Translations under genes and position numbers: made by a program
In this document: positions 25,241 to 33,240 of the stretch, in pieces
How positions within the stretch are numbered: position 1 is the stretch's first letter
How the letters are laid out: each line of letters begins with the position of its first letter
Source of the DNA: Enterococcus raffinosus
GTDB taxonomy: Bacteria; Bacillota; Bacilli; Lactobacillales; Enterococcaceae
Assembly: GCF_001886185.1 (NCBI RefSeq)
Contig: NZ_JXLA01000039.1
Span: forward strand, 1 to 33,806
Length of the DNA: 33,806 bases
Direction of reading: 5' to 3'
The notes under the pieces: model-generated
The model's input: only the letters and a program-made list of their open reading frames with translations
What the model was told of the DNA's origin: nothing
Databases searched by the model: none

Positions 25241-25276
25241 AAAAAAAGCCAAGATCTCATTGTGAGGTCTTGGCTT
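25241..25276 (-). terminator. Terminator of the LysM protein gene
   Basis: A 14-bp stem, AAGCCAAGATCTCA with TGAGGTCTTGGCTT, and a short loop, followed on the minus strand by seven T. It sits back to back with the preceding terminator. Confidence 0.9.
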
Positions 25277-25288
25277 GAAATCGTCTAT

Positions 25289-25948
25289 CTAGTACCAACC
25301 GTTTGCTTGCCAGAAAGCTTGCGCGCCTTCCCATGAGCCATAACGAGAAGTTACATATTGATCAGCAACACGTTCTTGGTTTGCTTCAGAATAGTCACCA
25401 TTTAAGTATGAAGCTGATAATTGGTAACGTCCGATGTATTGACCGTTAGTAGCTGAATAAGAACCGCCTGATTCACGTTGAGCAATCCATTCTTTTGCTG
25501 AAGAAGTTGTCGCTGCAGTCGCTGCTGGAGCTGCTTCTTGTACTGGCGCTGCTTGTTGAACAGGAGCTGCTTGTGTTTGTTGTACAGGAGCTGTTGCTGC
25601 TTGTACTGGTGCCGCTTCTTGTGCAGGTACTTCTGTGGAAGCTTGAATTGTTGTTGTTTCTTGAACAGTTTCAACTGCTTGTGTTTTTTCTTCTTTTGCT
25701 GCTTTTCCTTCACTATCAATCGTTAATTCTTGACCAGCAAAGATCATGTTTACGTTAGAAATTTTATTTGCTTTTGCAATTGCTTCTACTAAGCTGTCGT
25801 TACCAGCAAACTTGTGTGAGATTTTTGATAAAGTATCGCCCGCTTCTACTGTGTATGTTTCTGAAGCGTGTGCATCTGTAGCTCCCATCGCTAAACCTGC
25901 ACCTGCTGCTAATACTGTACTAAAAAGAAATGTTTTCCCTAATTTCAT
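25289..25948 (-). CDS. Secreted LysM protein with Apf-like C-terminal domain
   Basis: The 219-residue protein has a signal peptide (1-28, ending in DAHAS), one LysM domain (about 31-77), a Gln/Ala/Pro/Val-rich low-complexity linker (about 85-150) and a C-terminal domain. That domain (WIAQRESGGSY...GRYQLS...WQANGWY, about 152-219) is as in lactobacillus aggregation-promoting factors. The ESGG and YQLS segments recall lysozyme-like/transglycosylase folds, but muralytic activity is inference. Role: peptidoglycan-bound surface protein or wall hydrolase. Strong GGAGG before the ATG, and a long upstream region with TGTWAH-type motifs. Confidence 0.88.
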   Translation of the reverse strand: MKLGKTFLFSTVLAAGAGLAMGATDAHASETYTVEAGDTLSKISHKFAGNDSLVEAIAKANKISNVNMIFAGQELTIDSEGKAAKEEKTQAVETVQETTTIQASTEVPAQEAAPVQAATAPVQQTQAAPVQQAAPVQEAAPAATAATTSSAKEWIAQRESGGSYSATNGQYIGRYQLSASYLNGDYSEANQERVADQYVTSRYGSWEGAQAFWQANGWY

Positions 25949-26316
25949 TATGTAACTTCCTCCGATTTTTCTTATGTCATTGTTCTTCTGTCTTCTTGAC
26001 TACGAGTGCTACTTTACCATCCTTTTGTATTTCATGGGTAATATTAATGTAACAGTTCATTACAGAAACATAAAACTATGTAACAAAACGCCGGCGTGTG
26101 TGTCACTTTGAAATATATTACTTTTATTCTTATTAAATAAAAGTCAGTATCCAAGCCTTTTCCAGCAGATGTAACTGTTTTACTCTTGTATTACAAAAAT
26201 TATCTTTAGAAATATTGCAATCTTTTTGTAAAGAAAAGAAAAGAAAAAACCTTGTTCTTTTTGAATTATTTTGCAAATATTTTTTGTAGAATTTGAATTT
26301 AATCGTTGATTTATAA
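25949..26316. other. AT-rich intergenic region upstream of the LysM gene
   Basis: About 370 bases without a supportable gene. It holds the LysM gene leader, three TGTWAH-like motifs on the minus strand (TGTTAC at 26080-26085, TGTAAT at 26059-26064, TGTTAC at 26049-26054) and a GC-rich palindrome (ACGCCGGCGT, about 26088-26097). The remainder (26110-26316) is very AT rich and shows nothing I can name. A 92-codon frame over 26133-26411 crosses a terminator and is rejected. Confidence 0.5.
26049..26085 (-). promoter_or_regulatory. Candidate WalR-like motif cluster upstream of LysM gene
   Basis: Three TGTWAH half-sites have starts 21 and 10 bases apart on the minus strand, so on about the same face of the helix. 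The known WalR/YycF site is two such half-sites with five bases between; here the closer pair has four. Wall-hydrolase genes are typical WalR targets, so this is plausible but unproven. Confidence 0.3.
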
Positions 26317-26354
26317 TAAAAAAATACTTCCGTTCTATATAAAAGAACGGAAGT
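26317..26354 (-). terminator. Terminator of the MurJ/YtgP gene
   Basis: An 11-bp stem, ACTTCCGTTCT with AGAACGGAAGT, and a seven-base loop; on the minus strand it is followed by a T-rich run. Confidence 0.88.
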
Positions 26355-26364
26355 AGAAACAGTT

Positions 26365-28002
26365 TTATTTAATATGAAGTCTTCTGCGCCATTTTCTTGC
26401 CTGCGGCCCAACTAATTTGTCAACTAAGCGTATCTTCAAACTCAAATAGAAATAAACCAATCCGCCAGCTCCCGCCGTCAGTAGACAAATAACAAGAGCT
26501 GAAACCCGAGATGAAGGATCAAAGGCTAAATAGCTTAATTGCCGAACAACAACAGCAACAATCAGCATTAGGATCGCTAAAATAAAAATCAACACACAGC
26601 GACGAAGAGCCAGCTTATAATTGGCGTGGACGACTCTTCGTAATTTCCATAAGCATAAGCCGCAGGTAAAACTTAGTCCGATAAATGTAGCAACTAAGGG
26701 TCCATAGACTTCCAGTAATTCAATTAACGGTACCTGGATGACTATTTTTAACAGCAGCCCAGCTAACCAATACCTCACAGCAATACGGCTGTGGGAGATG
26801 CCTTGCAAAGTCGTGGACAGCATCATAAATAAAGCTGAAACAAATCCAGCCCAACAGGCAGCAACCAAGACGCGACTCCCTAATAGATCTGCTGAATAAA
26901 AGACCGTATTCAAAGGATAGGCCAACAAAATCATCCCAAAAACAGCCGGCAGCATGATAAAAGCAAACAATTGGATATTCGTGTTCACCAGTTTAGCCAG
27001 CTCTGGCCGACGTCGTTGCGTGAAAAGTTCCGTCAACATCGGCAAGCTTGTCAATGCTAAAGAGGTCCCTAAGGCAACCACCACCATCGTCAGCTTATCT
27101 GGGTTCGCGCTGAAAAGGGCATATAAGGCAACTAATTGCTCGTGGCTATAGTTCGTGTTGGCACTCATCGTATGGATAAACGTGACCTGATCTACTAATT
27201 TATAAATGGTGATTCCGCTTCCTAGTAAAATAAAAGGGATCGCTTGGCGAACCGTTTCAATCAATAATTTCTTTGTGTCAATCGCCACTTTATTCCGACT
27301 AGGTTGAAATTGCTTGTTTTCTTGCTTATGCTTTTTGAACCAATAAAAAAGTAAAACAGCATAAGAACCGATCATCCCAACTGAAGCCGCAAAGGTCGAT
27401 TGAATCACTGCATTTAAGTAATCGCCTTTCATAACCTTCATGATGATGAAAACACTTAAAAGCATGTATAGGACTCGAAGCGCCTGTTCAACTAATTGAG
27501 AAATCGCAGAAGGCCGCATATCCTGCTGACCCTGAAAATAGCCTCGTAAAACGCTCATACATGGAAAGGCCACGACCGCGATGCTCAATGCCTGGATCAC
27601 AGGAATCAGTTCACGACCCCCACCTGATAAACCAGCTAATAACGGAGCAGTGAAGAACATGACTCCACCAAAGACAACCCCTAAGATCGCTGTTGCCTGC
27701 AGAGCCTTGATGAATAACCGATGACTCGTTTGATAGTCACCCATAGAATTGTAACGAGCGACCTGCTTCGCGATTGCCCCAGGTAATCCCGCAGTGGAGA
27801 TCATCATGAACAACGCATAAAAGGTATACCCCATATTAAATAAGCCATTCGCCGCTCTGGCATTTTCTCCCATCCAGGCGTACCATGGAATAATATATAT
27901 TGCCCCCAGCAGTCGGGAAAAAATACTTCCGATCGACATCCATGCCGATCCCTGAATCATTTTCTCCTGATAGCTCAGATCACTTGGTCGTGTCTCTTTC
28001 AT
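26365..28002 (-). CDS. ytgP: MurJ/YtgP-type lipid II flippase (SpoVB-like MOP superfamily)
   Basis: From the ATG at 28002 (AAGGAGG upstream) the protein has 545 residues and about 14 membrane helices in the MATE/MOP exporter arrangement, starting SYQEKMIQGSAWMSIGSIFSRLLGAIYIIPW. This matches the YtgP/SpoVB family. Family knowledge: YtgP is the essential MurJ-equivalent lipid II flippase in streptococci and B. subtilis. The divergent murE next to it, also seen in streptococci as I recall, supports the wall role. A flippase for another polysaccharide is the alternative. An upstream frame to 28059 has no ribosome site. Confidence 0.88.
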   Translation of the reverse strand: MKETRPSDLSYQEKMIQGSAWMSIGSIFSRLLGAIYIIPWYAWMGENARAANGLFNMGYTFYALFMMISTAGLPGAIAKQVARYNSMGDYQTSHRLFIKALQATAILGVVFGGVMFFTAPLLAGLSGGGRELIPVIQALSIAVVAFPCMSVLRGYFQGQQDMRPSAISQLVEQALRVLYMLLSVFIIMKVMKGDYLNAVIQSTFAASVGMIGSYAVLLFYWFKKHKQENKQFQPSRNKVAIDTKKLLIETVRQAIPFILLGSGITIYKLVDQVTFIHTMSANTNYSHEQLVALYALFSANPDKLTMVVVALGTSLALTSLPMLTELFTQRRRPELAKLVNTNIQLFAFIMLPAVFGMILLAYPLNTVFYSADLLGSRVLVAACWAGFVSALFMMLSTTLQGISHSRIAVRYWLAGLLLKIVIQVPLIELLEVYGPLVATFIGLSFTCGLCLWKLRRVVHANYKLALRRCVLIFILAILMLIVAVVVRQLSYLAFDPSSRVSALVICLLTAGAGGLVYFYLSLKIRLVDKLVGPQARKWRRRLHIK

Positions 28003-28030
28003 GGTCTCCTCCTTAAAAATCGTTACTCTT

Positions 28031-28059
28031 ATAGTAAAGCTAAATCGCGTTCCTGACAA
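28031..28059 (-). promoter_or_regulatory. Promoter for MurJ/YtgP gene
   Basis: On the minus strand TTGTCA (28054-28059) and TACTAT (28031-28036) are spaced by 17 bases, about 30 bases before the ATG. Confidence 0.6.
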
Positions 28060-28088
28060 TCACTCTTTACTTTTTCTAAGCCTGAGCT

Positions 28089-28098
28089 ATGCTATAAT
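28089..28098 (+). promoter_or_regulatory. Extended -10 promoter for murE
   Basis: TATGCTATAAT contains a perfect TATAAT (28093-28098) with a TG extension, 30 bases before the murE ATG. No clear -35. Confidence 0.65.
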
Positions 28099-28127
28099 AG
28101 CCTAGACTATATATTGGAGGTCTCAAC

Positions 28128-29624
28128 ATGCTGACACTTACCCAAATTCAACAAATACTTGAAAAAGAAAATCTTTTACGGGAGTTCATCACACCAACGC
28201 ATTGGACACTGACTGCTCCCTTTGATAAAGACTTCGAAAAAATTTCTTACGACTCACGTGAAGTCGATAGCACCACACTTTTTTTCTGTAAGGGCAATAA
28301 TTTTCAACAGCGCTTTTTAGAACAAGCACTGAAAGACGGTTTAACCTGTTATATTGCAGAACAGCCCTACGAGGTGGCGGCAGAATTGGCGATTATTGTA
28401 ACCGACATTCGTAAAGCGCTAGCCGTTCTAAGTATGGCATTTTACGATTACCCGCAAGAAAAATTGAAGCTGATCGGCATCACCGGAACGAAGGGAAAAA
28501 CAACCGTTGCTTATTTTACAAAACAAATTTTAGATCTCGCTACAAATAAAAAGACCGCATTGCTATCTACTTTAAATACAACCTTAGACGGCGTTACTTT
28601 TTTCAAATCAAAGCTGACAACACCAGAATCTTTAGACTTATATCGCATGATGGCAGAGGCCGTAGCAAACGGTATGACACATCTAGTCATGGAGGTCTCT
28701 TCCCAAGCCTATAAAGTCGCACGCGTTTATGGCTTAACTTTTGATGTAGGGATCTTTCTAAATATCTCGCCTGATCATATCGGACCCATTGAACACCCAA
28801 CGTTTGAAGATTACTTCTATTGTAAACGACAATTGGTGGCAAATTCTCGTCAAGTCATTCTGCAGCATGAAATCGATCATTTTGATCTGCTGCAGGAATT
28901 AGCCGAAAAACAAATGATTCCCGTTATTACTTACGGGAATGAGGCAGCGGATTATCAGGTGAAGCCGTTAGACCATCCGCTAGCATTTGCTCTATCCAGT
29001 GCAGAGGATCGATTGGAGCTAAATGGCGAGTATAAAATTTTGCTGGCTGGTGATTTCAACAAGGAAAATGCCGCTGCTGCCTTAATCGCTAGTGCGTTAG
29101 TAGGCGCAGATCAAGCAGCCGGTCGCCAAGGTCTGGCTGAGGCCTTGGTCCCTGGTCGAATGAACCTGCTGCTAAAATCAAATGGCGCCCACATCTATGT
29201 GGATTATGCCCATAATTATCTAAGCATGAAATCCTTGTTAGCCTTTGCGAAGGAGCAGCACCCGAACGGGAAACTTCTGGTCATCACCGGCTCTACCGGT
29301 AATAAAGCAGAATCTCGCCGTGACGGACTGGGACAAGCGATTGGAGAATATGCCGACATCGCTGTTCTGACTAGTGACGATCCAAACTTTGAAGATCCAA
29401 AAAAAATCGCAGACGAAATCCAGCAAGGCATCCAAAACGATCGTGTCCATGTCCACTTTGAAGCCGATCGCAAGAAAGCCATCAAAGAAGCGATTCATAA
29501 TGCCGGACCAAATGATGCCATCATTTTGGCTGGAAAAGGAACCGACAAATATATGACCGTCAATGGTGAAGATCTTCCTTATGAAGGTGACTACCATTTG
29601 GCTGAAACGTTTATTAAAGACTAA
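28128..29624 (+). CDS. murE: UDP-MurNAc-L-Ala-D-Glu--L-lysine ligase
   Basis: The 498-residue Mur ligase has the N-terminal substrate domain (YDSREV near 41-46), the ATP loop GITGTKGKTT (117-126) and the C-terminal domain with DDPNFEDP at 417-424. In MurE, DDPN in this place marks L-lysine specificity, whereas DNPR marks meso-diaminopimelate. Role: adds the third residue of the peptidoglycan stem peptide in the cytoplasm. GGAGG precedes the ATG. It diverges from the lipid II flippase gene, so synthesis and export of precursor share an intergenic control region. Confidence 0.95.
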   Translation: MLTLTQIQQILEKENLLREFITPTHWTLTAPFDKDFEKISYDSREVDSTTLFFCKGNNFQQRFLEQALKDGLTCYIAEQPYEVAAELAIIVTDIRKALAVLSMAFYDYPQEKLKLIGITGTKGKTTVAYFTKQILDLATNKKTALLSTLNTTLDGVTFFKSKLTTPESLDLYRMMAEAVANGMTHLVMEVSSQAYKVARVYGLTFDVGIFLNISPDHIGPIEHPTFEDYFYCKRQLVANSRQVILQHEIDHFDLLQELAEKQMIPVITYGNEAADYQVKPLDHPLAFALSSAEDRLELNGEYKILLAGDFNKENAAAALIASALVGADQAAGRQGLAEALVPGRMNLLLKSNGAHIYVDYAHNYLSMKSLLAFAKEQHPNGKLLVITGSTGNKAESRRDGLGQAIGEYADIAVLTSDDPNFEDPKKIADEIQQGIQNDRVHVHFEADRKKAIKEAIHNAGPNDAIILAGKGTDKYMTVNGEDLPYEGDYHLAETFIKD

Positions 29625-29649
29625 CGGGGCACCCCGTTAGTCTATTTTT
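29618..29649 (+). terminator. Terminator of murE, containing its stop codon
   Basis: A 12-bp stem (29618-29629 with 29632-29643) and a two-base loop, then ATTTTTA. The murE TAA (29622-29624) lies inside the left arm, and the convergent reductase gene ends inside the right arm. Confidence 0.88.
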
Positions 29650-30528
29650 ATCCTTTCACTCACGTACTTAGCTTCTCTATACAATTCTTCGATTAGATCC
29701 TTTGCTGGCTTCACTTGGGTCAGTAATCCGGCAATCTGCCCAGACATCACGCATCCTTGTTCAATATCTCCCGGATCTGCTGCAGACCGTAATGCTTCCA
29801 ATGTAAATGCCTCATTCGGTGACTCTGTCGTCAAACGATTTTTTAATCCGCGGATCGCTCCACCTTTACGAATCACTATTGTAGCGGTATCGTTTGCTCG
29901 GATAATCGCCTTCTGATAGTTTTCGTGAATGGGACACTCTGCTGCTAGCAAAAAAAGCGGTGCCCATTTGACCCCCCTGTGCCCCCAAAGCAAATGCCGC
30001 CGCCATCCCGCGACCATCACCGATGCCTCCTGCTGCAATCAATGGTAGCTCAGTCGCTTGTGCTACTTGCGGTATCAGCGTCATCGTCGTAGTCTCACCA
30101 ATGTGTCCGCCAGCCTCCATTCCCTCAGCAATGATCCCGTCAACACCCAATTGCTCCATCTTTTTCGCTAATTTCACGGAAGGAACGACAGGGAAAACTT
30201 TGATCCCAGCCTGTTTTAGCTGTTTCATATGAGGTTTAGGTGTTCCTGCACCAGTCGTAACGATTTTTACTTTTTCTTCAATCAGTAGGTCAACTTGTTC
30301 CGAAATATTGTCCATTTGCAGCATCAAGTTAACAGCGAAAGGCTTGTCTGTACGTTTTTTCGTTTCACGAATCTGTTCTCGCAACTCTTCCCCACTTAGT
30401 CCACCTGCCGCAATAATTCCTAATGCACCGGCTTCTGATACCGCACTGACTAACGGATAACGGGCGATATGAGCCATTGCTCCTTGAAAAATCGGATATT
30501 GGATACCTAACAACTCAGTAATTTTCAT
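29637..30528 (-). pseudogene. FabK/nitronate monooxygenase-family flavoprotein with frameshift
   Basis: The first frame from the ATG at 30528 gives ITELLGIQYPIFQGAM, IVTTGAG, VVPSVKLAKKM, IAEGMEAGGHIG and PLIAAGGIGDG, typical of the FabK/2-nitropropane dioxygenase TIM barrel with FMN. At GTAFF it shifts: the expected GTAFLLAAECPIHENY continues in a second frame to 29637. Removing one T from the T7 tract (A7 at 29950-29956 on the plus strand) restores about 296 residues. The C-terminal part (IKNRL-like, SGQIAGLL) is intact. Role if repaired: enoyl-ACP reductase II or nitronate oxidation; sequence similarity leans to FabK. It may be decay or a base-calling error. Confidence 0.82.
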
Positions 30529-30596
30529 CAATTAAATCCCTCGCTCCCTTTTTCTCCATCCTAGCACAGCTGAACAAAGTGCCGCTCCATATTTTT

Positions 30597-30634
30597 ACTA
30601 AAAAAACTACCCCGTAAATAAATACGAGATAGTT
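30597..30634 (-). terminator. Terminator of leuS
   Basis: On the minus strand AACTATCTCGTA pairs with TACGGGGTAGTT over 12 bp, including two G-U pairs, followed by seven T. It lies just after the leuS stop. Confidence 0.85.
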
Positions 30635-30641
30635 AATTTGG

Positions 30642-33155
30642 CTAATTTGCGACAATATTGACCAATTTATTTGGTACAACAATTACTTTACGAATCGTTT
30701 TGCCTTCAATATTTCGTTGAATGTGCTCATCTGCCATTGCAAGTTTTTCTAACTCCTCTTTGGCTAAATCAACTGCAACCATTACTTTTGAACGAACCTT
30801 GCCGTTGACTTGCAAAATGACTTCAATTTCATTTTCAACTAGCGCCTCTTCATCATACGTTGGCCAAGCAACATGAGAAATGCCGCCTTCATGTCCTAGG
30901 ATCGCCCAAAGCTCTTCTGCAATGTGCGGTGCAAGCGGCGCAAGCAATTGAACAAAGCCTTCCACGTATTCATAAGTTAACGCTTCTGCTTTATATGCGT
31001 CATTGACGAAAACCATCAATTGAGAAATGGCTGTGTTCAAGTGGAGGTTTTCCATATCTTCGGTTACTTTTTTAACGGTTTGATTGTAGACCTTAGTTAA
31101 TGACCCATCGTTGAAGGTTGTGATATGATCTCGCATTTTACCCTCTTCATCCACAATCAGACGCCATACGCGATCCAAGAATTTCCGTGAACCTTCAAGT
31201 CCGTTCTCACTCCAAGCAATCGATGCATCCAATGGTCCCATGAACATTTCGTACATCCGTAAAGTATCGGCCCCATATTGTTCAACAACATCGTCAGGAT
31301 TTACCACATTTTTCAATGATTTACTCATTTTCGCAGGCGCTTCTTCTAGTTCTTCTCCTGTTTCGATACTGAACCATTTGCCATCGCGTTTTTCTACCAT
31401 GTTCGTTGGTACTAACGCCCCACGACTATCACGGAAGCTTTGGCCTAAGATCATCCCTTGGTTGTATAATTTTTGGAAGGGTTCATTTGTTGGCACCACA
31501 CCGATATCATACAAGAATTTATGCCAGAAACGCACATACAATAGATGCAACACCGCATGTTCAGCTCCACCGATATAAAGATCCACCGGCATCCAGCGTT
31601 TCAGTTTGTCATAATCCGCCAAGGCTTCTTTGTTGTGGGGATCGATGAAGCGCAAGTAGTACCATGAGCTGCCTGCCCATTGCGGCATCGTATTGGTTTC
31701 ACGACGACCTTTTTTACCGGTAATCGGATCCACTACATTGACCCATTCTTCAATGTTGGCCAATGGAGATTCACCCGTTCCGCTTGGTTTGATGTCTGTT
31801 GTTTTTGGTAATTCCAAAGGCAATTCATAATCAGGCACTAAACCAGTTGTTCCATCTTCCCAGTGAATGACCGGAATTGGTTCACCCCAATAACGTTGAC
31901 GAGAGAACAGCCAGTCACGCAGACGGTAACTGATTTCTTTCTTCCCACAGCCATGTTCTTCCAACCAAGCAACCATTTGATCAATGGCATCTTGTTTATT
32001 CATTCCATCTAAAAATTCTGAATTGATATGTGGTCCGTCACCTGTGAAGGCTTCTTTCTCAACATCGCCGCCTTCAAGTACAGGAATGATTGGCAGACCA
32101 AATGTTTTCGCAAATTCATAATCTCGTTCATCATGGGCAGGAACCGCCATAATAGCACCTGTTCCATAAGAAGCTAAAACATAGTCACCGATCCAGATTG
32201 GCATTTTTTCACCGTTGACAGGATTAATCGCATAAGCCCCTGTGAAGACTCCGGTTTTTTCCTTCGCCAAATCTGTCCGATTCAATTCTGATTTTTTCGA
32301 TGCTTCTTCGATGTAGGTATCAACAGCCGCTTTTTGTTCAGCTGTCGTAATCTTTTGTACCAAGTCCAACTCTGGTGCCAACACTGCATAAGTCGCGCCG
32401 AACAAGGTATCTGGACGCGTGGTAAAAACAGTAAAGGTTTCATCGCTGCCGTCAATTTTAAAGCTGACATTCGCACCGATTGAGCGGCCAATCCAGTTCC
32501 GTTGCATTTCTTTGATACTTTCTGGCCAATCCACCGTTTCCAAATCATCTAACAAGCGATCGGCATAAGCAGTAATTTTCAACATCCATTGACGCATAGG
32601 TTTACGAATTACATCATAGCCGCCGCGTTCACTCTTGCCATCAATCACTTCTTCATTAGAAATAACTGTTCCTAATTCAGGAACCCAGTTTACAGGAACC
32701 TCCGCTTCATAAGCTAATCCTTTTTCATACATTTGTTCAAAGATCCATTGAGTCCACTTGTAATACTCAGGATCTGTTGTATTCAACTCGCGATTCCAAT
32801 CATAGCTGAATCCTAGCGCATTGATTTGACGCTTGAAGGTTTCGATGTTTTTCTTAGTAAACTCCGCAGGATCATTTCCTGTATCCAAGGCATATTGTTC
32901 TGCTGGCAAACCAAAAGCATCCCATCCCATTGGATGTAACACGTTGTAGCCCTGCGCCCGTTTCATTCGTGAAATGACGTCTGTTGCTGTATAACCTTCC
33001 GGATGTCCTACATGCAAGCCCTGTCCAGATGGATACGGAAACATATCCAAGGCATAAAACTTTGGCTTTTCAGGATCATCTTGGGTATTAAAAACATTGT
33101 GCTTTGCCCAATATTTTTGCCATTTTTTCTCAATCGCTTTGTGATCGTAACTCAT
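30642..33155 (-). CDS. leuS: Leucyl-tRNA synthetase
   Basis: The 837-residue class I synthetase has the HIGH-like HVGH (48-51), an editing domain with TTRPDT and [18 protein letters not shown], and KMSKS at 609-613. It charges tRNA-Leu. The length exceeds the roughly 804 residues I recall for many bacilli. The extra 30 or so residues lie just before KMSKS (about 577-606, [11 protein letters not shown]...GEELEEAPA), as in streptococcal enzymes. The start has GGAGGA upstream. No T-box leader was found. The region upstream is filled by the tandem repeat array. Confidence 0.96.
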   Translation of the reverse strand: MSYDHKAIEKKWQKYWAKHNVFNTQDDPEKPKFYALDMFPYPSGQGLHVGHPEGYTATDVISRMKRAQGYNVLHPMGWDAFGLPAEQYALDTGNDPAEFTKKNIETFKRQINALGFSYDWNRELNTTDPEYYKWTQWIFEQMYEKGLAYEAEVPVNWVPELGTVISNEEVIDGKSERGGYDVIRKPMRQWMLKITAYADRLLDDLETVDWPESIKEMQRNWIGRSIGANVSFKIDGSDETFTVFTTRPDTLFGATYAVLAPELDLVQKITTAEQKAAVDTYIEEASKKSELNRTDLAKEKTGVFTGAYAINPVNGEKMPIWIGDYVLASYGTGAIMAVPAHDERDYEFAKTFGLPIIPVLEGGDVEKEAFTGDGPHINSEFLDGMNKQDAIDQMVAWLEEHGCGKKEISYRLRDWLFSRQRYWGEPIPVIHWEDGTTGLVPDYELPLELPKTTDIKPSGTGESPLANIEEWVNVVDPITGKKGRRETNTMPQWAGSSWYYLRFIDPHNKEALADYDKLKRWMPVDLYIGGAEHAVLHLLYVRFWHKFLYDIGVVPTNEPFQKLYNQGMILGQSFRDSRGALVPTNMVEKRDGKWFSIETGEELEEAPAKMSKSLKNVVNPDDVVEQYGADTLRMYEMFMGPLDASIAWSENGLEGSRKFLDRVWRLIVDEEGKMRDHITTFNDGSLTKVYNQTVKKVTEDMENLHLNTAISQLMVFVNDAYKAEALTYEYVEGFVQLLAPLAPHIAEELWAILGHEGGISHVAWPTYDEEALVENEIEVILQVNGKVRSKVMVAVDLAKEELEKLAMADEHIQRNIEGKTIRKVIVVPNKLVNIVAN

Positions 33156-33240
33156 GTTGCTCCTCCTAATAAATAAACTTATTTTGTTTGTAATAATAAT
33201 ATAGCTGCAGTTTCTAAAATGAAACTGAAAAACTAAGACA

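Noticed and set aside
25402-25758. Long frames opposite or shifted within the LysM gene
   Set aside because: They are by-products of the Gln/Ala/Pro-rich linker and give poly-Lys/Gln or poly-Leu proteins without a start signal.
26133-26411. 92-codon minus-strand frame
   Set aside because: It crosses the MurJ/YtgP terminator, has AT-driven composition and overlaps the flippase gene end.
33156-33240. T-box leader for leuS
   Set aside because: No T-box AGGGTGG-type sequence or leucine specifier hairpin and no terminator is visible between leuS and the repeats.
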